Source: Sandarakinorhabdus sp. (GTDB lineage: Bacteria; Pseudomonadota; Alphaproteobacteria; Sphingomonadales; Sphingomonadaceae). Taken from it: a stretch of 24,174 nucleotides of DNA. The stretch's first letter is position 1, and every line of letters begins with the position of its first letter. The position numbers were made by a program, and so were the translations under genes. The stretch lies in contig JALOSK010000006.1 of assembly GCA_025458465.1 (NCBI GenBank), forward strand, positions 1 to 24,174. Reading direction: 5' to 3'. Of this stretch, positions 7,427 through 14,536 are shown piece by piece. The notes under the pieces are model-generated. The model was given only the letters and a program-made list of their open reading frames with translations. It was not told the DNA's origin and did no database searches.

Positions 7427-8698
7427 CTACGGCCGGCTGCGAGCATAGAGCAGCACGGGCAGGCCGGCCGCAACAAGGCCGATGCACCACAGGTTCGGTT
7501 CAAGCCCGGCGGCATAGAGTGCGAAGAGCGCATAAGCCGTGCCCGCCAGCCCCACGATGCGCAGGACACCGCCCAGCCGCTTCAGCGCCGCCAGCGCCAC
7601 CGCCAGATAGCCGACCAGCATCGCCGACGTGGCGACCAGGATGGTGAATTCGAAAAGGCTGGCCAGGCTGCGGCTGTAGTTCATCACCACCAGCACCGCC
7701 GCCAGCCCGCCGGCCAGCCACAGCGAGGCCGCTGGCGCACCGGCCTTGTTGAGCTGGGCAAAGCTGGGCGGGAACTGCCCGGCATGGGCCAGCGCGCGCG
7801 GCAGCTCGGCCGCGGCCAGCGTGAGGCCATTGATCGATCCCAGCGCCGAGATGGCGGCAAACAGGCCGATCAGCGCCGCAACTTCGCTGCCCAGGAAGGG
7901 CGCGGCGAAATCGGCAAAGGGCGCGTTCGATGCGGCCAGCGCCTCTGCCGGCACCAGCGCGATCATCGCCGCTGAAATCGCCATGTAGAGGAGACCCGCC
8001 AGCGCCGGCGCGGCGATGGTGGCGAACGGCACGGTGAATTCGGGGTTGCGGATCTTGTCGGCCGGCAGCGTGGCCGATTCAAAGCCGAGGAAAGCCCACA
8101 TGGTGAGCGTGACGCAGGTGGTGACCGCGCCCCAGTCCATCGCGGTGGGCGGCGTCACCACCGCCGCCTTCCCCTTCGTGGCCAGCACGAAGCCGGCGAT
8201 GGCCAATACGGCGAGCAGCGGCACCAGCTTGATGGCCGTGGTGGCCTGCTGCACCGCGCTCACGACGCGCACGCCCGCCAGATTGATCAGGGTCACCAGC
8301 AACAGCACGGCCATGGCCGCGCCGGCGCCCAGCCCCGGCACGCTGGCCAGCCCGGGCCACAGAACGGTGAGATTGGAGACAACCGCCACGGCCAGCGCGG
8401 CGTTGCCCACCCAGACGCCAATCCAGTAGCTCCACGCCGAAAAATAGCTGGCGTTGGCGCCATAGGCTTCATCGACAAAGGCATAGGGGCCGCACAGGCC
8501 GGGCATGCGGCGGCTGAGCGCCGCATAGCATCCGGCCAGCGCCAGCGTGCCGGCGATGGCGATCACCCAGCCACCCAGCGCCGACCAGCCATGGGGCGCC
8601 AGCGTGGCCGGCAGCAGGAACACACCCGATCCCACCATGTTGCCCAGCACCAGCGCCAAGGCGGCGACCAGCCCCAGCTGGCGATGCGGTTTGTCCAT
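7427..8698 (-). CDS. APC superfamily amino acid permease (AdiC-like)
   Basis: The chosen start is the ATG at 8698 (MDKPHRQLGL), preceded by the purine-rich AGAGGGGG. It gives 423 residues and about 12 hydrophobic helices. The first helix contains GNMVGSGVFLLPA, the unwound TM1 signature of AdiC-type transporters. Compared with E. coli AdiC from memory, N20, S24, Y91, W201 and E207 match substrate or gating residues (AdiC N22, S26, Y93, W202, E208). The arginine-stacking Trp293 of AdiC is replaced by Leu292 (ALGSINGLTLA). It is therefore probably an amino acid or amine uniporter/antiporter of this group that does not use arginine/agmatine. No decarboxylase is adjacent. The 5' end follows the terminator of the pseudoazurin gene, so it is likely transcribed separately. 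Confidence 0.9.
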   Translation of the reverse strand: MDKPHRQLGLVAALALVLGNMVGSGVFLLPATLAPHGWSALGGWVIAIAGTLALAGCYAALSRRMPGLCGPYAFVDEAYGANASYFSAWSYWIGVWVGNAALAVAVVSNLTVLWPGLASVPGLGAGAAMAVLLLVTLINLAGVRVVSAVQQATTAIKLVPLLAVLAIAGFVLATKGKAAVVTPPTAMDWGAVTTCVTLTMWAFLGFESATLPADKIRNPEFTVPFATIAAPALAGLLYMAISAAMIALVPAEALAASNAPFADFAAPFLGSEVAALIGLFAAISALGSINGLTLAAAELPRALAHAGQFPPSFAQLNKAGAPAASLWLAGGLAAVLVVMNYSRSLASLFEFTILVATSAMLVGYLAVALAALKRLGGVLRIVGLAGTAYALFALYAAGLEPNLWCIGLVAAGLPVLLYARSRP

Positions 8699-8746
8699 CG
8701 TGCCCCCTCTTGCCCGGTTTGCGCACGGTGGACCACCCGGCGTCAA

Positions 8747-8799
8747 CGGCCCCAAAGGAAAACGGCCACAAAAGAAAACGGCCACAAAAGAAAACGGCC
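8747..8799. repeat. Three tandem 16-bp units next to a terminator
   Basis: The unit CGGCCACAAAAGAAAA occurs perfectly at 8763-8778 and 8779-8794. A copy with two mismatches (CGGCCCCAAAGGAAAA) is at 8747-8762, and the first five bases of a fourth copy (8795-8799) are the base of the terminator stem. On the minus strand each unit reads TTTTCTTTTGTGGCCG, the T-tract and stem foot of the pseudoazurin terminator, as if the terminator tail had been duplicated by slippage. Confidence 0.85.
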
Positions 8800-8822
8800 G
8801 GGGCGTTGCCGCCCCGGCCGTT
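8785..8822 (-). terminator. Strong intrinsic terminator of the pseudoazurin gene
   Basis: There is a 12-bp perfect inverted repeat AACGGCCGGGGC (8793-8804) / GCCCCGGCCGTT (8811-8822) with a six-base loop. On the minus strand the stem is followed by TTTTCTTTT, the U-tract of a classic rho-independent terminator. It sits about 20 bases past the pseudoazurin stop and upstream of the APC permease gene, so it should insulate that gene. Confidence 0.92.
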
Positions 8823-8843
8823 CTCGTCAGCGGGAAAATGCGC

Positions 8844-9275
8844 TTACTTGGCCTGGGCCAGGTAGGCGGTCATGCGCTTGGTGGCCAGCGGCGACAGCTT
8901 GACGGCCTTGGCAGCGGCCAGGTTGGCCGACGGGCCGTTGCCGGCCTGCACCACGGCAACCATGCCCATCGAGAAGTGCGGCAGGCACTTGATGCCATAG
9001 ATGCCCGGCTTGCCGACCTTCAGGACGAAATCCTTGCCCATGGCGCCCTTCTGTTCGGCTTCACCAGCCGGCAGCATGCCGGCGATGGTCTGGGCGTTGT
9101 GGCCGGGGTTGGTGGCGACGAACTTCACGGTGTCACCCGGCATCGCCTTGATGAACGCCGGTTCGAACACCATGGCGCCTTCGGCACCCTTGTTCAGCAT
9201 CTTGACGGTGATTTCCTTGGCGGCAGCCGGAGCAGCGATCACCAGGGCGGCAGCAACAAAACCCAGAAGCTTCAT
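8844..9275 (-). CDS. Pseudoazurin (type I blue copper protein)
   Basis: This 143-residue precursor starts at ATG 9275 with the Shine-Dalgarno GGAGG eight bases upstream. An upstream in-frame ATG at 9290 would add MEELR from the ribosome binding site region and is less likely. Residues 1-19 are a Sec signal peptide ending APAAA, and mature KEITVKMLNKGAEGAMVFEP closely follows known pseudoazurins. The type I copper ligands are all present: His59 (NPGHNAQ), Cys97, His100 and Met105 (CLPHFSMGM). The protein carries single electrons in the periplasm, classically to copper nitrite reductase or other reductases/peroxidases. No such partner is encoded in this window. The gene appears monocistronic, with its own terminator. 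Confidence 0.95.
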   Translation of the reverse strand: MKLLGFVAAALVIAAPAAAKEITVKMLNKGAEGAMVFEPAFIKAMPGDTVKFVATNPGHNAQTIAGMLPAGEAEQKGAMGKDFVLKVGKPGIYGIKCLPHFSMGMVAVVQAGNGPSANLAAAKAVKLSPLATKRMTAYLAQAK

Positions 9276-9478
9276 TCTCAGTTCCTCCATCCGGCGCTGG
9301 TTGAACGGGGGGCGCCTATTGGTTGTTCACGCCCCGTCCTCCCGGACAGGCCGTCAAGCGCGGCCTCTTACGCGGGTGTAACGATGCGCTCAAGACCGCA
9401 ATTTGCGACACGTTGTCCGCCGATGGCCGTCTTGTTGTCCTGCCAATGGCAATCACCGGCTTTCGAAATGCTGAACGA

Positions 9479-10510
9479 TCACAGGCTGGCGATCAGACCC
9501 ACCGCCGGGTTGATGCGGCCACGCACCAGATCGGCCCAGGCGTCCGCCACTTCATGACGGCCGCTCGCCGTTTCGATCTTCAGCCAATCCAGCGTGCCGG
9601 CAAAGCGCTTCCATGCCGCCGAAAGCCGCGCGTCGAAACCGGCGGCGCCCCATTCGGCCACGCGCGCCTGGGCCACTGTTGGCGCGAAGAACAATTCAGC
9701 CGGCGGGCCGGGCAGTTCGGCCACATTGGCTGTCTGCCAGTGCGTGTCGCCCACGACATGGCTTTCCATCAGCCGGCCCTGCAGCCGCGTGTGCACGTCC
9801 AGCCGCAGGGCGCCATTGCCGGAAAAATCGACGAAGGCGATGGCATCGCCCGGCACCGCGGCGACATCGGCATAGGGCAGCACCACATCATAATAGCCGG
9901 TGGCCTCGCAAAAGGCGCGATTGCCCGGCGAGGTGAGGCCAACCACGCGTTGGCGCCCTTTGGCCGCCTGCGCCACGCCCAGCGCCGTTTTCGACGAGGC
10001 GGACGACAGCAGCAGCGTATCGACCGGCCGCGTCGACAGCAGCGCATCGATCAGGAAGCTGGTGGCATAGAGCGGGCGGAACAGGCACTGGAGATCATCG
10101 GACCCCCAATCGCTGCCGGCCGTGTTGTAACGGTTGTAGAAGGGTGGCAGCTGGGCGCGGTGGGCGGCGCCATCGGTGAAGCCGGCGCGGTTGGCCGCCG
10201 CCGGCTCCAGCAGGGCGGCGCTGGCCATCGGCCAGTAACCAAAGAACCGATGTCCGGCAGTGACGGCCTCCACGGTGCTGGCCTCTGCGGCGGCAAAGCC
10301 CCACACCGGCACAATGCCAAGCCCCAACTCGGCGCAAGGATAGAAATGCCAATAGGCGAAATCATCGCCGTGCACGGCATAGGTGACGTTGTTGGCGGTC
10401 AGCGCGAATTTCTCGACCAGGAAACGCGCCTGCCCCGCCACTGGCGGCGGCGGATCGGGCAGCGCAATGGTGGCTGCCAGTTCCGCCTTGTTCACCGCCA
10501 GTGTCGTCAT
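9479..10510 (-). CDS. DUF2855 family protein
   Basis: This 343-residue protein starts at the ATG at 10510 (MTTLAVNKAELAAT), with GGGGGTGGG just upstream. Family-typical stretches are FALTANNVTYAVHGDDFAYW (about 50-70), IVPVWGFA, FFGYWPMASAALLEP, GAAHRAQLPPFYNRY, LLSSASSKTALG (about 190), VVGLTSPGNRAFCE, VDFSGNGALR and ELFFAPT. The order of segments (a GroES-like first half, then a nucleotide-binding-like SSASSKTA segment) suggests a relative of medium-chain dehydrogenases/reductases, but the family has no established reaction that I know of. It lies 25 bases downstream of the acyl-CoA dehydrogenase gene on the same strand, so the two are probably one operon and may act on the same acyl substrate. 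That functional link is an inference. Confidence 0.85.
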   Translation of the reverse strand: MTTLAVNKAELAATIALPDPPPPVAGQARFLVEKFALTANNVTYAVHGDDFAYWHFYPCAELGLGIVPVWGFAAAEASTVEAVTAGHRFFGYWPMASAALLEPAAANRAGFTDGAAHRAQLPPFYNRYNTAGSDWGSDDLQCLFRPLYATSFLIDALLSTRPVDTLLLSSASSKTALGVAQAAKGRQRVVGLTSPGNRAFCEATGYYDVVLPYADVAAVPGDAIAFVDFSGNGALRLDVHTRLQGRLMESHVVGDTHWQTANVAELPGPPAELFFAPTVAQARVAEWGAAGFDARLSAAWKRFAGTLDWLKIETASGRHEVADAWADLVRGRINPAVGLIASL

Positions 10511-10535
10511 GCCCACCCCCAAGATCAGCGAAGCT

Positions 10536-11828
10536 TTACAGGTTCGCGAACTGCTTCTTCCGTGGCCCCAGATAGCCGAACAGATAGGCCGCCACCTTGC
10601 GCATCTGGATCTCTTCCGATCCTTCGGTGATGCGATAGCGGCGGTGATGGCGGAAGATATGCTCGAACGGCTTGTGCCGGCTATAGCCGATGCCGCCGTG
10701 CACCTGCATGGCGCGGTCAGCCGCCTCGCAGACAAGCCGGTTTGCCCAATAGTTGCACATCGAGATCTTGTCAGACAGTTCGTGCTCGATGGCTTCGTGG
10801 GGCATGTGGTCCATGTCCCACGCCGTCTTGTAGATCAGCAGGCGCAGCATCTCGCACTGGGTGGCCAGTTCCACCAGCGGGAACTGGATGGCCTGGTTCT
10901 TCGACAGCGCCTCCCCGAACGGCTTGCGGCTGCGGGCGTATTTCACGCTTTCCTCCACGCAGAAGGTGGCGGCGCCCAGCGATGACGCCGCCTGCCGGAT
11001 GCGGTTCTGGTGCACGAAGCTCTGCGCCAGCGCCAGGCCGCCATCGGGCGGGCCGAGCAGCGCAGTTTCGGGCACCCACACATCGGTGAAGCTCACCCGC
11101 GGGTGATCGGTGGGCATGTTGAACGTCCACAGATATTCCTCCACCTTCAGGCCGGGCGTGTCGGTGGGCACCAGGAAGCAGCTGATGCCGCGCGCCGCGC
11201 CATCGGCGCCCGACGTGCGGGCAAAGGTGGCGCAGTGGGTGGCCACGTGCATGCCGGTCGTCCACATCTTCTCGCCATTGATGCGCCAGCCGGGGACGCC
11301 GTCACGGGTTTCCGGCACCGCGCGGGTTTCCATGTGGGTGGCGTCGCTGCCGTGGCTGGGTTCGGTGAGGCCGAAGGCGGTGATGCGCTTGCGGGCAAAG
11401 CCGCCCAGGATGAATTCCTCCTTCTGCGCCTCGGTGCCAAAGGTTTCGAACATGGCGACAAACGGGAAGTTGCCAACGATGCTGTGTTCGTTCTGCAGAT
11501 CATTGTGCAGGCCCAGCCCCTTGGCGGCGAAATGATCGCGGATCACCGCCATCCACAGATTGCTGCCGTCCTTGCCGCCATATTTCTTCGGCGCCGAAAA
11601 GCGCCAGTGGCCGGCCTTGTCTGCCCTGATGGTGGCTTCGCGCAGCAGCAGTTCCCATTCGCGCCTTGGCAAACCACCGTGCTCGAAATCGGTGCGTGCC
11701 CATTCGCGGCGGTGATCGAAGAAGCGGATATTGTCGTCCTGGTTCTCCAACGGCTTGATCTCGGCCTCTATGAAGGCATCCAGCTCGGCCAGATAGGCCT
11801 TCAGATCGGCGGGCAGTGCGAAATCCAT
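10536..11828 (-). CDS. Acyl-CoA dehydrogenase family protein (ACAD10/11-like)
   Basis: This 430-residue flavoenzyme starts at the ATG at 11828, with AAGGGG upstream. Motifs in order are the FAD/acyl-CoA block AFGLTEPSHGSDA (151-163), WRINGEKMWTTGM (181-193), ARSRKPFGEALSKNQAIQFP (298-317), the C-terminal FAD-interaction block MQVHGGIGYSRHKPFE (374-389), and RITEGSEEIQ (399-408). In that last block Glu402 sits where medium-chain enzymes have their catalytic base (YEGT). The chain-length preference cannot be read from sequence. The family oxidises acyl-CoA to enoyl-CoA with electrons passing to ETF. It is the first gene of a probable two-gene operon with DUF2855 and is divergent from the amidohydrolase gene across about 120 bases. 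Confidence 0.93.
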   Translation of the reverse strand: MDFALPADLKAYLAELDAFIEAEIKPLENQDDNIRFFDHRREWARTDFEHGGLPRREWELLLREATIRADKAGHWRFSAPKKYGGKDGSNLWMAVIRDHFAAKGLGLHNDLQNEHSIVGNFPFVAMFETFGTEAQKEEFILGGFARKRITAFGLTEPSHGSDATHMETRAVPETRDGVPGWRINGEKMWTTGMHVATHCATFARTSGADGAARGISCFLVPTDTPGLKVEEYLWTFNMPTDHPRVSFTDVWVPETALLGPPDGGLALAQSFVHQNRIRQAASSLGAATFCVEESVKYARSRKPFGEALSKNQAIQFPLVELATQCEMLRLLIYKTAWDMDHMPHEAIEHELSDKISMCNYWANRLVCEAADRAMQVHGGIGYSRHKPFEHIFRHHRRYRITEGSEEIQMRKVAAYLFGYLGPRKKQFANL

Positions 11829-11955
11829 GGTCAATCCCCTTCCATCCGCCAGTGTGGGCTGCATGGCGTCCCCGAAAAACTGGCGGATTGGGGAAGGACT
11901 TGCCGCCACGCGTCATCGGCGCAATCATCCCGCCAGCAAACGGGGGAGAATGGCG

Positions 11956-13629
11956 ATGGATCGCAGGCAGGTGATGGCGGGCGCTGTGTGGGCCACCTGG
12001 GCAGCACGTGCCGCCGCGCACGAGGGCGATGCCGATACCATCCTGTTCAACGGCCGGCTGATCACCATGGACGATGCCCGGCCAACCGCCACGGCGATGG
12101 CGGTGAAGGGCAACCGCATCATGGCGGTGGGCGGCGATGACGTGCGCAGCCTGGCCGGCAAGGGCACGAAACTGGTCGATCTGAAGGGCGCCTGCGTGGT
12201 GCCGGGCTTCATCGATTGCCACAATCACCCGATTGGCGAAGTGCTGCTCTATGAAACATTGGTGGGCAACCCGTTCGAGGTGGAGTTCGTCACCATCCAG
12301 TCGATCATCGACAAACTGCGGGCCAAGGCCGCGCAGACGCCGCCGGGATATTGGGTGGACGGCTATTTCCACGACGACACCAAGCTGAAGGACGGACGCC
12401 AGCTGACGGTGGACGATCTGGACAAGGTGAGCACCACGCATCCGGTGATGGTGCGCCACCGCGGCGGCCACACGGTGTTCGTCAATTCGAAGGCGCTGGC
12501 GCTGGCCGGCGTGACACGCGACACGCCCAACCCGCCCGGCGGCACCTTCGATCGGCTGCCCGATGGCCGGCTTTCGGGTCGCATCACCGACAATGCCATC
12601 GACATCGTGGAGGAAAAGGGCCAGCGCCCCACCATCGACGCGGCCGAAAGGGCCCGGCGCGCCCGCGCCGGCATGGCGCACATCAGCGCCGCCTTCAGCC
12701 GATACGGCCTTACCAGCGTGCATCACCAGGGCGGCGACATGGCCGCCATCCAGGATGTGCGCGCCGCCGGCCAATTGACCCATCGGGTGAGTTACGAGGC
12801 GCGGGGCGCCTTCCTCGATCAGATGATCGCCAGCGGGCTGAAAACCGGCTTCGGCGATGACTGGATCCGGCTGGGCGCCACCGCCGAACATCTCGCCGAT
12901 GGCAGTTTTTCGGAACGCACCATGGCGCTTTCCACGCCCTATGCCGGCCGCACCCCGGCCTATTACGGGAACATCACCGAACCGCAGGACGTGCTGGATG
13001 CCTGGGTGGAAAGGATCGTGCGCGCTGGCATCCAGCCCAACGTGCACGCCAATGGCGATGTGGCGATCGACATGCTGCTCACCGCCTATGAACGCGCGCT
13101 GGCCAGGGTGCCGGTGAAGGATCTGCGGCCCAAGATCACCCACTGCACGCTGGTCAACGAAGGCCTGTTGAAGCGCATGGCCGCCATCGGCGCGGTGCCG
13201 GCGCCGTTCACCAGTTACGCCTATTACAACAGCGACAAGTTCGGCTATTACGGCAAGGAACTGATGGCCAACGCGATGGCCTTCCGCAGTTTCCTTGATC
13301 ACGGCATCAAGGTGTGCGCCGGCAGCGATTTCTTCCCCGGCCCGTTCGCGCCGCTGATGGGCATCCAGGGCATGGTGACCCGCACCGGCTGGAACGGCGA
13401 GACCTGGGGCGCCAACCAGCGCGTTTCCGTGCTGGAAGCCATCCGCATCAACACGCTGAACGGTGCCTGGGCCGCGAAGGAAGAGGCGATCAAGGGCAGC
13501 CTCACCGCCGGCAAGCTGGCCGACCATGTCGTGCTGGGCGAAGACCCGACCATGGTGAAGCCCGAACGCATCAAGGACATCCCCATCCTCGAAACCGTCG
13601 TGGACGGGCGCACCCAGTATCGCGCATGA
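11956..13629 (+). CDS. Amidohydrolase_3 (YtcJ-like) family protein
   Basis: This 557-residue enzyme is called at ATG 11956 because GGGGGAG (11942-11948) is then at a seven-base spacing; ATG 11950, two codons earlier, is also possible. The N-terminus MDRRQVMAGAVWATWAARAAA has a double Arg before a hydrophobic stretch, so Tat export is possible. The metal-dependent TIM-barrel motifs are GFIDCHNHP (His89, His91), NVHANGD (His364), ITHC (His396) and AGSDFFPGP (Asp458). C-terminal GSLTAGKLADHVVLGEDP is typical of the family. The active-site segment reads HANGD where most YtcJ-like proteins have HAIGD or HANGD-like variants. The substrate is unknown; relatives hydrolyse amides or cyclic amides. The stop overlaps the GNAT ATG (ATGA at 13626-13629). 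Confidence 0.9.
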   Translation: MDRRQVMAGAVWATWAARAAAHEGDADTILFNGRLITMDDARPTATAMAVKGNRIMAVGGDDVRSLAGKGTKLVDLKGACVVPGFIDCHNHPIGEVLLYETLVGNPFEVEFVTIQSIIDKLRAKAAQTPPGYWVDGYFHDDTKLKDGRQLTVDDLDKVSTTHPVMVRHRGGHTVFVNSKALALAGVTRDTPNPPGGTFDRLPDGRLSGRITDNAIDIVEEKGQRPTIDAAERARRARAGMAHISAAFSRYGLTSVHHQGGDMAAIQDVRAAGQLTHRVSYEARGAFLDQMIASGLKTGFGDDWIRLGATAEHLADGSFSERTMALSTPYAGRTPAYYGNITEPQDVLDAWVERIVRAGIQPNVHANGDVAIDMLLTAYERALARVPVKDLRPKITHCTLVNEGLLKRMAAIGAVPAPFTSYAYYNSDKFGYYGKELMANAMAFRSFLDHGIKVCAGSDFFPGPFAPLMGIQGMVTRTGWNGETWGANQRVSVLEAIRINTLNGAWAAKEEAIKGSLTAGKLADHVVLGEDPTMVKPERIKDIPILETVVDGRTQYRA

Positions 13630-14180
13630 CGACCGGCGCCATGACCAAGCTCACCATCCGCCCTGCCCTGCCCCATGAGATTCCGGCGCTGGAAGCGATC
13701 ATCACCGCCTCTGCCCGGGTCCTAAGCCAGGGCTATTACACCCCTGCTGAAACCGAGGCCGCCATCGCCCACGTGTTCGGCGTGGACAGCGAACTGGTGG
13801 CCGATGGCACCTATCTGGTGGCAGAGGCGGAAGACGGGATTGCCGGCTGCGGCGGCTGGAGCAAGCGCGCCACGCTGTTTGGCGGGGACCGTTTTGCCGG
13901 CCGCGCTTCCGGCCTGCTCGACCCGGCGCGCGATGCCGCCAAGATCCGCGCCTTCTTCGTCGCGCCGCACGCCGCCCGGCGCGGGGTGGGCGCAGCGCTG
14001 CTCAAGGCGTGCGAGGATGCGGCGGCCGCGGCCGGATTCGCCCGCACCGAACTGATGGCCACCCTGCCAGGTGAGCCTTTCTATGCTGCGCACGGTTATG
14101 TGGGCGGCCAGCCCATTGATCTTGATTGCGGCGGCGTGCCGGTGCGCTTCGTGCCAATGGCCAAGACACTCACTTTGTAA
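13626..14180 (+). CDS. GNAT family N-acetyltransferase
   Basis: This 184-residue protein is called at the ATG that overlaps the amidohydrolase stop (ATGA). The second ATG at 13641 (MTKLTIRPALPHEIPALE) begins exactly at the usual GNAT first strand and is an equally good start. No Shine-Dalgarno is evident for either, which fits translational coupling. The acetyl-CoA pyrophosphate loop is IRAFFVAPHAARRGVGAALL (about 117-136), with the R-R-x-V-G-x pattern. C-terminal FYAAHGYV matches the common GNAT FYxxxGF ending. It transfers an acetyl group from acetyl-CoA to an amine. Coupling to an amidohydrolase suggests related small-molecule substrates but does not identify them. Confidence 0.88.
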   Translation: MTTGAMTKLTIRPALPHEIPALEAIITASARVLSQGYYTPAETEAAIAHVFGVDSELVADGTYLVAEAEDGIAGCGGWSKRATLFGGDRFAGRASGLLDPARDAAKIRAFFVAPHAARRGVGAALLKACEDAAAAAGFARTELMATLPGEPFYAAHGYVGGQPIDLDCGGVPVRFVPMAKTLTL

Positions 14181-14536
14181 CTCACGCCACGCCAGCCCCA
14201 TGATGGACGCAACGCCATTGCGCGGCCGCACCGCCAAAAAGGTGTAACATTGCGGCAACAGGCGTCGCGCCAAAGCGCAGGGTGCGCAAATGGCGTATGT
14301 TGGCGCGCGCCGAAATCGCGTGTGTCACCCACGCCGGGTTCCCGTTGCAGGCCTGAAAGAAGGGCTTTGTCGACAGGCACCGGGGGCGTTGCCAGTTGTA
14401 GCGGCAACGCGGTGTGGCGAAGGGGTGCAGCCTTCGCATCGCCGGTGTGGCCCGCCAGGAGGCTGGTGGTGAATGGCCGTTCAGGGGCGGCCAGACACGA
14501 TCGCCGATTTGGCACCAAACGAACCAGGGGACTGAC
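14181..14536 (+). promoter_or_regulatory. Structured 356-base leader/promoter region of the TonB-dependent receptor
   Basis: No gene is supported here. A motif GGTGTAACATTGCGG lies at 14241-14255. From 14351 on, four stem-loops follow each other: GCCTG-AAAG/CTTT-CAGGC (14351-14378), GCGTTGCC/GGCAACGC (14386-14410, nine-base loop), GCGAAGG/CCTTCGC (14417-14437, seven-base loop), and CCGCCAG/CTGGTGG with one G-U pair (14452-14469). The Shine-Dalgarno AGGGG (14526-14530) lies six bases before the receptor ATG. Serial stems like this suggest an untranslated RNA leader that could regulate expression. I could not match it to a known riboswitch class. Confidence 0.5.

Noticed and set aside
8747..8799. 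CRISPR-like repeats.
   Set aside because: The 16-bp units are directly abutting with no spacers, and no cas genes are near; they are a simple tandem repeat of a terminator tail.
11500..13527. Long minus-strand frame opposite the amidohydrolase gene.
   Set aside because: It overlaps both the acyl-CoA dehydrogenase and the amidohydrolase in other frames and shows no family motifs; it is a shadow frame.
14320..14470. Possible cobalamin riboswitch upstream of the TonB-dependent receptor (GCCAGGAG at 14454-14461 resembles the start of a B12 box).
   Set aside because: The rest of the B12 box (ACCTGCC), the AAAGGGAA segment and the GCCACTG...GGGAAGGC blocks are missing, and the receptor is not BtuB-like.
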